Program-made: the position numbers and the translations under genes
The notes under the pieces: model-generated
Database searches by the model: none
Told to the model about the DNA's origin: nothing
What the model saw: only the letters and a program-made list of their open reading frames with translations
Shown: positions 36,164 through 44,567 of the stretch, piece after piece
Layout: every line of letters begins with the position of its first letter
Numbering within the stretch: position 1 is the first letter of the stretch
Origin: JAJYSO01 sp964451785
GTDB lineage: Bacteria; Bacteroidota; Bacteroidia; Flavobacteriales; Flavobacteriaceae
DNA: 64,000 bases
NCBI GenBank assembly: GCA_964451785.1
Contig: CAYVJG010000004.1
Coordinates: 48,116 to 112,115, forward strand
Direction of reading: 5' to 3'

Positions 36164-36967
36164 TTATTTAGATTCTGAATTAATCTTATTAACCCGGAAG
36201 CTATTGGTATGTGTGTCAAACTGGATGAGATCCTCAGGGAAAAGATGTTCTAAAACACCTGATTTGATGAGGTTAGCAGGACTGTCCTGTGTGATTTTGC
36301 CTTGATTGATCAGGATGATTTGGTCACAGAGCTCTAAGGCTAAGTTGAGTTCGTGTGTTGCAAAAACAACGGCTTTTTGGGTGTTAGCGGTCAACTTTTT
36401 TAGCAATTTAATCACAAAGGCTTTGTGGTATAAATCGAGGTGATTAGTGGGTTCATCTAATACGATAATATCCGTATCTTGCGCTAGAGCGCGAGCGATA
36501 AAAACTTTTTGTAATTGTCCGTCGCTTAAAGCGCTACAGGATTGTTGGGCTAAATGTTCAATTTCTACTTTAGCTAGAGCAGATTGAATGGCGTGTTTAT
36601 CGACAGTACTGAGGCGTCCCATCCAATTGGTATAAGGGTGACGCCCTAAGCTGACCACTTCTTGCACGCTGAGGTGTTGAGAAAATTCAGACTTCGTCAA
36701 TACAATACTGATGCGTTCGGCTAAGGTTTTACTTGAATAGTGCGTTAAAGGCAAATCTGATAAGAAAAATTGCCCACTCTTGGTAGATAAATTACCGGTA
36801 ATGGTTTTGAGAAGAGTTGATTTTCCGGCGCCATTAATACCGATGACAGCGGTAAGCTCACCCGGAGTAATGCGCATTTGCTCTCCTGTGGCAATACATT
36901 TGTCAGTGTAGCCAATGCTAAACTTTTCAGCCTTTAAAACGGGTGTATTTTGAGCAGAAGTAGACAT
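36164..36967 (-). CDS. Iron/siderophore-type ABC transporter ATP-binding protein
   Basis: A 267-residue ATPase of the FecE/FhuC/BtuD group. Walker A is GINGAGKST at residues 43-51, the signature is the variant LSDGQLQKVFIARAL near residue 145 (usual LSGGQ), and Walker B is IIVLDEPTNH near residue 168. The start I use, 36967, overlaps the permease stop codon by one base (TAATG); a 12-residue upstream extension exists. Order on the minus strand is binding protein, permease, ATPase with overlapping ends, so the three should form one importer. Confidence 0.93.
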   Translation of the reverse strand: MSTSAQNTPVLKAEKFSIGYTDKCIATGEQMRITPGELTAVIGINGAGKSTLLKTITGNLSTKSGQFFLSDLPLTHYSSKTLAERISIVLTKSEFSQHLSVQEVVSLGRHPYTNWMGRLSTVDKHAIQSALAKVEIEHLAQQSCSALSDGQLQKVFIARALAQDTDIIVLDEPTNHLDLYHKAFVIKLLKKLTANTQKAVVFATHELNLALELCDQIILINQGKITQDSPANLIKSGVLEHLFPEDLIQFDTHTNSFRVNKINSESK

Positions 36968-37995
36968 TAGAAGACGAGTTTCTTTTTTCGTAATAATAGC
37001 CAAATCACTATTGGAGCTCCAAAAACAGAAGTTACGGCATTGATAGGAAGGGTCAATTCACTGCCGGGTACTTGGGCAATGGTATCGCAAATAAGCATTA
37101 ACGTAGCTCCAATCAGTAATACAGCAGGAGTTAATATAAAATGATCACTGCGCGGTAAAACTAGGCGTACTAAGTGTGGTACGGCTAGCCCAATGAAGGC
37201 TATAGGACCTGCAAAAGCGGTGATGCTACCGGCTAATAAGCTGGTGGCTATGATGACCACCAACCGGTTGCGCTTAAGGTTAGTCCCTAAACTTTTGGCA
37301 TATTTTTCGCCTAATAATAACGCGTTTAAGCTTTTAAGTGCAAAAAGTGATAACACTAAGCCTAAAATCCAAAACAGGGCTAGAATACCTAATTCGTTCC
37401 AACTCAAATTGCCTAGGCTGCCAAATGACCAAAAGACGAATCGCTGTAATTTTTCAGAAGAACTAAAATAGGACAGTACATTGACAATAGCCGCCGTTAA
37501 ACTGGCAAACATCAAGCCTACAATTAAAATCGCCATGGTATTTTTCATGCGGTATGAAGCCGCAATAACAGCAAGCATGACCAAAAAGCTACCGAGACTT
37601 GCCGCGATAATGATGCCCCAATTAGATAAAAATAACCCGGTTAAAACACTGCCAAAAAAGGCAGATCCCATGATAACTAAAGCCACGCCTAAACTCGCTC
37701 CACTGCTCAGTCCTAACACATAAGGACCGGCTAGGGGATTGCGAAAAAGCGTTTGCATTAACAAGCCACTCACAGCTAAACCAGACCCAACAATAACGGC
37801 CGTTAAGGCTTTAGGTAGACGGTATTGCAAGATGATGTACGTCCAGGTTTGATGCTCAGTTGGTGTGCCAAATAGACTTTGCAACGTAAAATCAAAGGGA
37901 ATCGATACCGACCCTAAGCTCAGGTTAAGCCAAAAACTACCGAGCAATACAAGGATTGCGCCTATAAAAAAAGCGTAAAGGCGAGAGGTATTCAT
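36967..37995 (-). CDS. FecCD/BtuC-family ABC transporter permease
   Basis: A 342-residue permease with about ten membrane helices and the FecCD signatures YRLPKALTAVIVGSGLAVSGLLMQ near residues 60-83 (quoted in part), NPLAGPYVLGLSSGASLG near residue 92 and GPIAFIGLAVPHLVR near residue 270. Family members form homodimers that import ferric siderophores, haem or cobalamin. A single permease gene fits a homodimer. It overlaps the binding-protein gene by 4 bases and the ATPase gene by one. Confidence 0.94.
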   Translation of the reverse strand: MNTSRLYAFFIGAILVLLGSFWLNLSLGSVSIPFDFTLQSLFGTPTEHQTWTYIILQYRLPKALTAVIVGSGLAVSGLLMQTLFRNPLAGPYVLGLSSGASLGVALVIMGSAFFGSVLTGLFLSNWGIIIAASLGSFLVMLAVIAASYRMKNTMAILIVGLMFASLTAAIVNVLSYFSSSEKLQRFVFWSFGSLGNLSWNELGILALFWILGLVLSLFALKSLNALLLGEKYAKSLGTNLKRNRLVVIIATSLLAGSITAFAGPIAFIGLAVPHLVRLVLPRSDHFILTPAVLLIGATLMLICDTIAQVPGSELTLPINAVTSVFGAPIVIWLLLRKKKLVF

Positions 37996-39143
37996 CGTAG
38001 TGGTTTATAAAAGGTATTGGTGTAATTAGGTAGTAAATCGGGATGAAAAATATGAATCAAATCTTTTAAAACCAAGTCTGGTCGCGTAGGACCGAGTTCA
38101 AAAAATAAAAGTCCACCAGTGGCGCCTTTGGTAAGCGCGTAAGAATAAACCTGATGTGTTTTAAAAGCTTTAAATTTTTGGTAATGTGGTGAGCTGTCGA
38201 GCATGTCTGCATAACTTGTAAAACCACCTGGCGAAATCCAATAATCCACTTGTGAAGCTTTGGTCAATACCGCTTCAATAGAGAGCGATAAGCTACCAGT
38301 TCCGGAAGTGTTTTTGTACACATAATCACCTTTGGCATCTTTGATCAATTGTGCCATCCAACTTTTGCCGTTGGGCGCGTACCACATATCTTTAAACATC
38401 GCGCCGGCTAAAACTGTCGGTGATTTTGAGGTTTCTTGTGCAAGTTGCTTGGCTGATTTATAATTGGTTTTTATCAGGTTAAAAATCGAATCGGCCTCGG
38501 CTGATTTATTGTAAAAGACTCCAAAAAATTTAATCCATTCCGCTCGACCTAAAGGGGTTTTTTCATTCCAATCACCATCGTAAGCTACCGGGATATTCAT
38601 GTTTTCGATGTTGCGATACACTTTGTCGTTTTCTTTCATCGTAAATCCAATCACGACATCTGGTTGTAAACTCAACAAAACTTCGGTGTTGAGGTGTGTG
38701 TTTTGGCCGAGTTCAGCTATTTTATTATCGACAATACGCGCCCGTGTTTTTGGTGACGAAATAAAATCTAAATGCGGAAATCCTACTAGCGTATTTTCTT
38801 CATTGAGCAACTCTAATGAAGGAATATGCGTGGTTGAGGTGACAACTATCTTTTTAACAGGAATTAAAATCTTAGCGTCAAACTTGACTTGTTTAGGATT
38901 TTTGGTGCCGCGTTCCTGTAAGAGGTAGGTAAAAGTTTTTGTCGATTCAGGATAAGGACTTTTAACCTTTAAAATCTTGTAGGTGTCATAATTGACAATA
39001 GAAAAACCTTTAGCATAATCTATAACTACGGTGTCTCCAATGGTCGTCGTGGTTTTTGAAGATGTAGTGGCAGGTTGTTTAGCTTGGTTGTCTTTGCAAG
39101 CTATAACTAAGAATAAGGTGAGTATAAAGGCTAATTTTTTCAT
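37992..39143 (-). CDS. Iron-siderophore-type ABC transporter substrate-binding lipoprotein
   Basis: A 383-residue lipoprotein (lipobox VIACK, Cys about residue 16) with the FecB/FepB/BtuF-type binding fold: VVTSTTHIPSLELL near residue 113, LLSLQPDVVIGF near residue 158 and a C-terminal YSYALTKGATGGLLFFELGP block. It is first in the importer operon. The substrate is probably an iron chelate, but cobalamin or haem cannot be excluded. No TonB-dependent receptor is nearby. Confidence 0.9.
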   Translation of the reverse strand: MKKLAFILTLFLVIACKDNQAKQPATTSSKTTTTIGDTVVIDYAKGFSIVNYDTYKILKVKSPYPESTKTFTYLLQERGTKNPKQVKFDAKILIPVKKIVVTSTTHIPSLELLNEENTLVGFPHLDFISSPKTRARIVDNKIAELGQNTHLNTEVLLSLQPDVVIGFTMKENDKVYRNIENMNIPVAYDGDWNEKTPLGRAEWIKFFGVFYNKSAEADSIFNLIKTNYKSAKQLAQETSKSPTVLAGAMFKDMWYAPNGKSWMAQLIKDAKGDYVYKNTSGTGSLSLSIEAVLTKASQVDYWISPGGFTSYADMLDSSPHYQKFKAFKTHQVYSYALTKGATGGLLFFELGPTRPDLVLKDLIHIFHPDLLPNYTNTFYKPLR

Positions 39144-39195
39144 ATTAGAATTTTAGCAATGTAAAAAGCTATCAGCGGTGTCTATTTAATTGGGG

Positions 39196-40083
39196 TTAAT
39201 CGATTCTGAACATTTCGATCCCTTTGCGATCTTGTAAGGTGACAAAAACCGTTTTCATATCGGGATCACCAAATACTAAATTGCTACATTGTTTACCTGT
39301 AAGTGGAATTTCGCGTAGCAATTTTCCATCAGAGTTGAAAACAGCAATCACGCCTTTGTCGTATCGGCAAACAAATAAATTGCCGTTATAAGCAAAGTGC
39401 AAACCATCCATGCCAAAATCTTTAAATTCTGTAAAAAGACGCTTGTTGGTCAAAGTACCATCTTCACTGATATCAAATTTCCAAATTTTGCGTTGCACAC
39501 TCTCGCCTACAAAAAGGTGGTGCCCATCAGGACTTACCGTAATTCCATTTGTAGTGCCCATTTGATCGGCTACTACTTGTGAAGTCCCGTCTTTGCGAAT
39601 CAACCAAATTTTACCGGTGTTCTCTGCCCAGTTTGGATCTGAGGCGTAAAGCGTACCGGTCGCCGTCATTACGATATCGTTAGGTTGGTTAAACTTGTCA
39701 TTGTGCGCAAACACACTGATGTTTTTGTGCTGGTCAACTTTTAAAATATTATGCCCCATAAAATCGGCCAAATACATGTTGCCGGCTTTGTCAAACTTGA
39801 TGCTATTGGCTATACTTCCTTCAGGAAGCGTGACGTAAAGTTCTACTTTTCCATTCGGCAATACCATACCTATTGTGCCATCTTTTTGGTAGTTGACCAC
39901 AAATAAAGTGTCATTTCGAAAAGCAGGGCCTTCGATGTTGTGCGAAAACAGATTTTCAGCTGTTAAATCGTGTGATTGATAAGTTGGCGTTTCAGGTGTT
40001 AAATGATATTGACTTGTAGATTGACATCCCCAAATGCCAATACTGATACCAACAGCGAGGAAGAAAGGTTTTAAACGTGTCAT
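39196..40083 (-). CDS. SMP-30/gluconolactonase-like beta-propeller lipoprotein
   Basis: A 295-residue protein with a lipoprotein signal (AVGISIGIWGCQS, Cys about residue 20) and a six-bladed propeller pattern of the SMP-30/LRE family (NSIKFDKAGNMYLADFMGHN, PNDIVMTATGTLYASDPNW, NGITVSPDGHHLFVGESV). The Asp and Asn residues that hold the metal in lactonases appear to be present. It lies 52 bp before the ABC importer operon on the same strand, so it may be cotranscribed and assist its substrate. A lactonase role is inferred only. Confidence 0.85.
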   Translation of the reverse strand: MTRLKPFFLAVGISIGIWGCQSTSQYHLTPETPTYQSHDLTAENLFSHNIEGPAFRNDTLFVVNYQKDGTIGMVLPNGKVELYVTLPEGSIANSIKFDKAGNMYLADFMGHNILKVDQHKNISVFAHNDKFNQPNDIVMTATGTLYASDPNWAENTGKIWLIRKDGTSQVVADQMGTTNGITVSPDGHHLFVGESVQRKIWKFDISEDGTLTNKRLFTEFKDFGMDGLHFAYNGNLFVCRYDKGVIAVFNSDGKLLREIPLTGKQCSNLVFGDPDMKTVFVTLQDRKGIEMFRID

Positions 40084-40203
40084 AAACTAAAATAGATTAA
40101 TAACCAATGAGCGTTGAAAGGTACAATATTTATGGTAGTTGCGCGACTATCGCTTAAAAAACGGCACTAAATTTTTTAAAATATCTTGTCAGTTTATTTA
40201 TTA

Positions 40204-40219
40204 ATCGTAATATTGCAAT
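40204..40219. promoter_or_regulatory. Possible ArsR operator
   Basis: The sequence ATCGTAATATTGCAAT is an imperfect dyad (6 of 8 half-site positions match) centred 22 bases before the arsR ATG. Position and symmetry fit autoregulation by the ArsR encoded next to it. I propose it from sequence symmetry only. Confidence 0.4.
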
Positions 40220-40233
40220 AAACAAATCAATAG

Positions 40234-40566
40234 ATGGGAATCACCAAATCAGAAATATTTACAGACGACCAAAATCGTATAGCCGCTTTAGCTAAAGTTT
40301 TGGCTCATCCGGCACGCATAGCCATTTTACAACACTTATTTAGATTGAAAGATTGTGTGTGTGGTGATTTGGTGGATGAAATCGGACTGGCACAACCGAC
40401 AATTTCTCAGCATCTGAAAGAATTGAAAACTATAGGCTTAATCAAAGGCACCATTTCAGGTACACGCGTGTGCTATTGCATTGATGAAGAAGGTTGGAAG
40501 GCTTTACAAACCGATTTAATGCCTTTTGTGGCACAGGCTGTAACGTCAAATAAATCATGTTGCTAA
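40234..40566 (+). CDS. arsR: ArsR-family arsenite-responsive repressor
   Basis: A 110-residue winged-helix protein of the ArsR/SmtB family: LAKVLAHPARIAILQHL near residue 17, CVCGDLVDEI near residue 37 (the Cys pair in the helix before the recognition helix, typical As(III)-sensing ArsR), and LAQPTISQHLKELK near residue 51. A second Cys pair ends the protein (KSCC). It should repress the operon until arsenite binds. It starts a four-gene operon with DUF6428, the arsenate reductase and acr3. Confidence 0.93.
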   Translation: MGITKSEIFTDDQNRIAALAKVLAHPARIAILQHLFRLKDCVCGDLVDEIGLAQPTISQHLKELKTIGLIKGTISGTRVCYCIDEEGWKALQTDLMPFVAQAVTSNKSCC

Positions 40567-40579
40567 AAAAATAAAAATT

Positions 40580-41050
40580 ATGACACTAAACGAATTTAAA
40601 AATCACTTAAATAACTTACGGAATTTAACGTTTTTACTGCCCGATGGCACCGCGGTTCCAGAGCATTTTCACGTTACAGAAGTTGGGAAGGTCACCAAAC
40701 ATTTTATAGATTGTGGTGGTACAGAACGTCGTGAAGAGGTGGTAAATTTTCAATTGTGGAATGCAAACGATTACAATCATCGCTTGCATCCTGAAAAATT
40801 GTTACATATTATTGACTTGTCTGAAAAAGTATTGCAAATAGGTGATTTACCTATAGAGGTAGAATACCAAGGCAACACCATTCAAAAATTCGGATTAGAA
40901 GTGCAAGGGACGAGCTTTGCGTTGACCACAAAGCAAACGGATTGTTTAGCTAAAGATAAATGTGGAGTCCCGGCAGAAAAACCTAAGCTGAAGCTTAAGG
41001 ATTTAGGAACCTCTAACCAATGTTGCACGCCTGGAAGTGGTTGCTGTTAA
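40580..41050 (+). CDS. DUF6428-like Cys-rich protein in ars operon
   Basis: A 156-residue soluble protein with no signal peptide. The main domain (residues 1-115) includes PDGTAVPEHFHVTEVG and IDCGGTERREEVVNFQLW. The tail is Cys-rich, with CLAKDKCG near residue 130 and CCTPGSGCC at the very C-terminus. The position between arsR and the reductase is the one I associate with DUF6428. The tail could bind As(III) or another soft metal, as a chaperone or buffer, but that is inference. It starts 13 bp after arsR. Confidence 0.8.
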   Translation: MTLNEFKNHLNNLRNLTFLLPDGTAVPEHFHVTEVGKVTKHFIDCGGTERREEVVNFQLWNANDYNHRLHPEKLLHIIDLSEKVLQIGDLPIEVEYQGNTIQKFGLEVQGTSFALTTKQTDCLAKDKCGVPAEKPKLKLKDLGTSNQCCTPGSGCC

Positions 41051-41059
41051 GGAGAATAT

Positions 41060-41683
41060 ATGAATATTTATCCAAAACTCTCAACCTTTATCACTGAATT
41101 GTCTTTTACAGAAGTGGCGCTTGAACGTCGTCAAGAATGGCAACCTGTGATTGCATATCTCAATACTAAATTAAGTGCTCAAGAACCTGTTGCCTTGACG
41201 TTTGTGTGTACACATAACTCAAGGCGTAGTCAACTAGCACAAATTTTAGCACAAGTGATGGCAGAATATTATGGCTTTAGAACAGTTCAAACCTACTCAG
41301 CGGGCACAGAAGTAACGGCTTTATATCCTGTAATAGCGGAGAGCTTAGAAGCAGTAGGTTTTTCAGTTAACACCGTGTCAGAAGGGCAAAATCCGGTATA
41401 TATTTTTAGATATGCACCAAGTCATACCGGAATTAAGGCGTTTTCAAAAACCTTGACGCATGTGCATAATCCACAGCAAAATTTTGTAGCCATTATGACT
41501 TGTGATCAAGCGGAAGAGGCTTGTCCGGTGGTAAGTGGAGCAGAAGCAAGATTTGCCTTAACTTTTGTCGACCCCAAACGCGCTGATAAGCTTCCAAATC
41601 AAAAGGCCGTATATGCCGAGACCACGCGTCAGATAGCTAGTGAACTTAAATATGTGTTTTCAACCGTAAACCAAATGCTTTAA
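41060..41683 (+). CDS. arsC: Low-molecular-weight phosphatase-type arsenate reductase
   Basis: A 207-residue protein with the active-site loop CTHNSRRSQ (CX5R, nucleophile Cys50) of the low-molecular-weight tyrosine phosphatase fold, which thioredoxin-linked arsenate reductases share. The catalytic-acid region near residue 170 reads FVDPKRADKLPNQ. It should reduce As(V) to As(III) for export by Acr3. It is longer than the 130-140 residue classical enzymes, with about 45 extra N-terminal residues. It lies 9 bp after the DUF6428 gene and 1 bp before acr3. Confidence 0.88.
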   Translation: MNIYPKLSTFITELSFTEVALERRQEWQPVIAYLNTKLSAQEPVALTFVCTHNSRRSQLAQILAQVMAEYYGFRTVQTYSAGTEVTALYPVIAESLEAVGFSVNTVSEGQNPVYIFRYAPSHTGIKAFSKTLTHVHNPQQNFVAIMTCDQAEEACPVVSGAEARFALTFVDPKRADKLPNQKAVYAETTRQIASELKYVFSTVNQML

Positions 41684-41684
41684 A

Positions 41685-42734
41685 ATGAAACAAAAGAAAC
41701 TTAGTTTTTTAGATAAAAATTTGACCCTATGGATATTTGCTGCCATGGGAGTAGGGGTGAGTTTGGGGTATTTTTTACCTGATTTCCCTCAACTTATTAA
41801 TCGATTTAACTCAGGAACAACCAATATTCCTATTGCAATAGGACTGATTTTGATGTTGTATCCGCCTTTAGCTAAAGTTAAATACAGTTTGTTGCCTAAG
41901 GTATTTAAAAATATTAAAATCTTATCAGTTTCGTTGTTGCTAAATTGGATCATCGGTCCGGTGTTGATGTTTGTTTTGGCAATTACTTTTTTGCGCGATT
42001 ATCCTGAATATATGGTTGGGTTAATTTTGATAGGATTGGCGCGTTGCATTGCCATGGTGTTGGTGTGGAATGATTTAGCCGAAGGCAGTAGTGAATATGG
42101 GGCAGGTTTAGTAGCTTTAAACAGTTTATTTCAAGTTTTTGGATATAGCTTTTACGCGTGGTTGTTCATTACCGTTTTACCGCAATACTTCGGATTTGAA
42201 GGTGCTATTGTCGATATTTCTATTCAAACTATAGCAGAAAGTGTAGCCATTTATCTCGGTATTCCGTTCGCTTTAGGCTTTTTTAGTCGTTTGATTTTAG
42301 TAAAATTAAAAGGAGAAAATTGGTATAATCAAAAATTTATACCCGCCATTTCGCCAATGACTTTGATCGCTTTGCTGTTTACCATTGTGGTGATGTTTTC
42401 TTTAAAAGGCGAATTGATTGTTGAAATCCCTATGGACGTTATCCTTATTGCTGTGCCTTTGGTCATCTATTTTATAATTATGTTTGTGATAGGCTTTTTT
42501 GTTACCAAAGCCTTTGGAGGTGAATATGATAAAACAGCGGCTGTAGCCTTTACTGCTGCTGGTAACAATTTTGAATTGGCCATTGCCGTTGCCATCGCGG
42601 TATTTGGTTTAAATTCAGGACAGGCTTTTGCCGGTGTAATAGGGCCTTTAGTTGAAGTGCCGGCTTTAATTTTGCTCGTTCGGGTAGCCTTTTGGCTAAG
42701 ACGAAAGTATTATTTGCCTAAAACTGCTCGATAA
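41685..42734 (+). CDS. acr3: Acr3-family arsenite efflux permease
   Basis: A 349-residue protein with ten membrane helices. The Acr3 hallmark LIGLARCIAMVLVWNDLAEG near residue 114 includes the conserved Cys, and AAGNNFELAIAVAIAVFG near residue 296 is the second signature. It exports arsenite using the proton motive force. It is the last gene of the ars operon and its length matches the family. Confidence 0.95.
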   Translation: MKQKKLSFLDKNLTLWIFAAMGVGVSLGYFLPDFPQLINRFNSGTTNIPIAIGLILMLYPPLAKVKYSLLPKVFKNIKILSVSLLLNWIIGPVLMFVLAITFLRDYPEYMVGLILIGLARCIAMVLVWNDLAEGSSEYGAGLVALNSLFQVFGYSFYAWLFITVLPQYFGFEGAIVDISIQTIAESVAIYLGIPFALGFFSRLILVKLKGENWYNQKFIPAISPMTLIALLFTIVVMFSLKGELIVEIPMDVILIAVPLVIYFIIMFVIGFFVTKAFGGEYDKTAAVAFTAAGNNFELAIAVAIAVFGLNSGQAFAGVIGPLVEVPALILLVRVAFWLRRKYYLPKTAR

Positions 42735-42791
42735 AAGACTGTTTTTAATGTTAAAGTATTATTTTAGCTTCAAATGACTTAATCTTGTCTT

Positions 42792-44567
42792 ATGTTTAAA
42801 AAATACGTCCATTTTGTGTGGATTTTTTGTTTCTTGTTAGGAAGTAGTTTAACGGGTTATGCCCAGCAACAGCCCGATACCAAATGGTTTACACAGGCTC
42901 GGTATGGGATGTTTATTCACTGGGGATTGTACAGTGCTGCTGAAGGACTTTGGAAAGGTGAACCTTTGCGCTATATGAATGATTATGCCGAATGGATTCG
43001 CTATCGCAATCGGATTTCAAAAGACGAATACGGTAAATTAGCTCAGCGATTTCAATGGGATAAAATAAACCCGGAAGAATGGGTGAAGTTGGCTAAACAA
43101 GCTGGCATGAAATACATCATTGTCACAACTAAACACCACGATGGCGTAGCGATTTGGGATACTAAAGTAAATGATTATTCCTTGCCCCAATTAGCTGATG
43201 TCAACCGCGATATTATTAAAGAGTTAGCCGAAGCTTGCCGAAAATACAACATGAAACTCGGATTTTATTATTCACATTGGATTGATTGGGCGCATCCCTA
43301 TGGCTGGGATCACAATCAAGAGTTGACCGGTAAAGTATCGGATGAGCAATACAACCAGTATTGGCAGGAAAAAGTGATTCCGCAACTGCGTGAATTGCTC
43401 ACCAATTATGGAGATATTGCAGTGATGTGGTTTGATATGTGGATTCCTTATCAAAAATCGATTATCCAAAAAGAGCAATTGGTGCAAGTGGCTAAAATGA
43501 TTAGAAAGCTACAGCCTGATTGCTTAATCAATTCGCGTTTAGGCTTATCACCTAATTCTTCTTATGTTGATTTTGAAACTTTTGGCGACAACAGTTTTGG
43601 CACAAATTACATTGCACACCCGTGGGAAACACCGGGAACTATAGCACATTCGTGGGGGTATAATGGTCAAGATCACGACTATAAATCAGTCTCCCAAATT
43701 TTAGATGCCTTGGTGAGTAATGTCAGTTTAAATGGCAATTACACTTTAAATATTGGACCGCGTGCCGACGGGTTAGTGCCTTATGAAAGTGCTCATCGCT
43801 TAAAAATTATTGGCAACTGGCTTGAAGATTTTGGCGAATCGATTTACGGAAATACCGGCTTAGGAGCAACTGATTTTGAGTGGGGGTATGCCACTTTTAA
43901 CCCTGATAAAAATGCCATTTACTTACATGTGTTCAACTGGCCTTTAGAAGGCGAATTGCGCTTTACAGGATTGACTAATCAACCAGAAAAAGTTGAAATT
44001 TTACGCCATGATAAAGCGCCTTTAGTCTTAAATTATTCACAGAATGGTCCATTGATGCATATCAAATTGCCAGCAAAGGAAACAGATCCTTATGATGCTG
44101 TTATCCGCATTACACTTGATGATTTGGCTATAGACAAAGCAGTTGTTGCCGAATCTACTTTTGGCGGATTTGAGTTGACACCAATCAACAGCTTATCACC
44201 AGAAGATTATCCGGTGGTGCCTTATGATGGAAAACGCCCGACTTTTGCAAAAATTACTAATCAAACTATGCGTTGGAAAGTGTATTTGCCGGCTGCCGGT
44301 AGGTATCAAATTGATTTATCAGCGCATAATCCCAATCCGGAAGCGCTAACCGTGCAGATCAAAAGTGCTAAGCAACAGTTTCAATCAGCCATTCGGTCTG
44401 ACGGAAAAGTAGTTGCTGAACCTAATCAGCACAATTATACCGATGAATTTGTCGACCATCATTTACAAATCATCAGCGTGGATAAACCACAGTTTGTAGA
44501 GTTGCAATTTTCAGTGCCTAGTAAGCAAGAAATTTGGTTTAATCACTTGTGGATTAAAGCGATTTAA
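42792..44567 (+). CDS. Alpha-L-fucosidase (GH29)
   Basis: A 591-residue secreted enzyme with a signal peptide (VWIFCFLLGSSLTGYAQ, cut near residue 25). The GH29 catalytic barrel contains RYGMFIHWGLYS near residue 38, VTTKHHDGVAIWD near residue 111 and the nucleophile motif AVMWFDMW near residue 213. A C-terminal beta domain follows. It removes fucose from host or algal glycans. No SusC/SusD pair or sulfatase is nearby, so it is not in a visible polysaccharide utilisation locus. Its stop overlaps the convergent MutS-like gene by 4 bases. Confidence 0.93.
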   Translation: MFKKYVHFVWIFCFLLGSSLTGYAQQQPDTKWFTQARYGMFIHWGLYSAAEGLWKGEPLRYMNDYAEWIRYRNRISKDEYGKLAQRFQWDKINPEEWVKLAKQAGMKYIIVTTKHHDGVAIWDTKVNDYSLPQLADVNRDIIKELAEACRKYNMKLGFYYSHWIDWAHPYGWDHNQELTGKVSDEQYNQYWQEKVIPQLRELLTNYGDIAVMWFDMWIPYQKSIIQKEQLVQVAKMIRKLQPDCLINSRLGLSPNSSYVDFETFGDNSFGTNYIAHPWETPGTIAHSWGYNGQDHDYKSVSQILDALVSNVSLNGNYTLNIGPRADGLVPYESAHRLKIIGNWLEDFGESIYGNTGLGATDFEWGYATFNPDKNAIYLHVFNWPLEGELRFTGLTNQPEKVEILRHDKAPLVLNYSQNGPLMHIKLPAKETDPYDAVIRITLDDLAIDKAVVAESTFGGFELTPINSLSPEDYPVVPYDGKRPTFAKITNQTMRWKVYLPAAGRYQIDLSAHNPNPEALTVQIKSAKQQFQSAIRSDGKVVAEPNQHNYTDEFVDHHLQIISVDKPQFVELQFSVPSKQEIWFNHLWIKAI

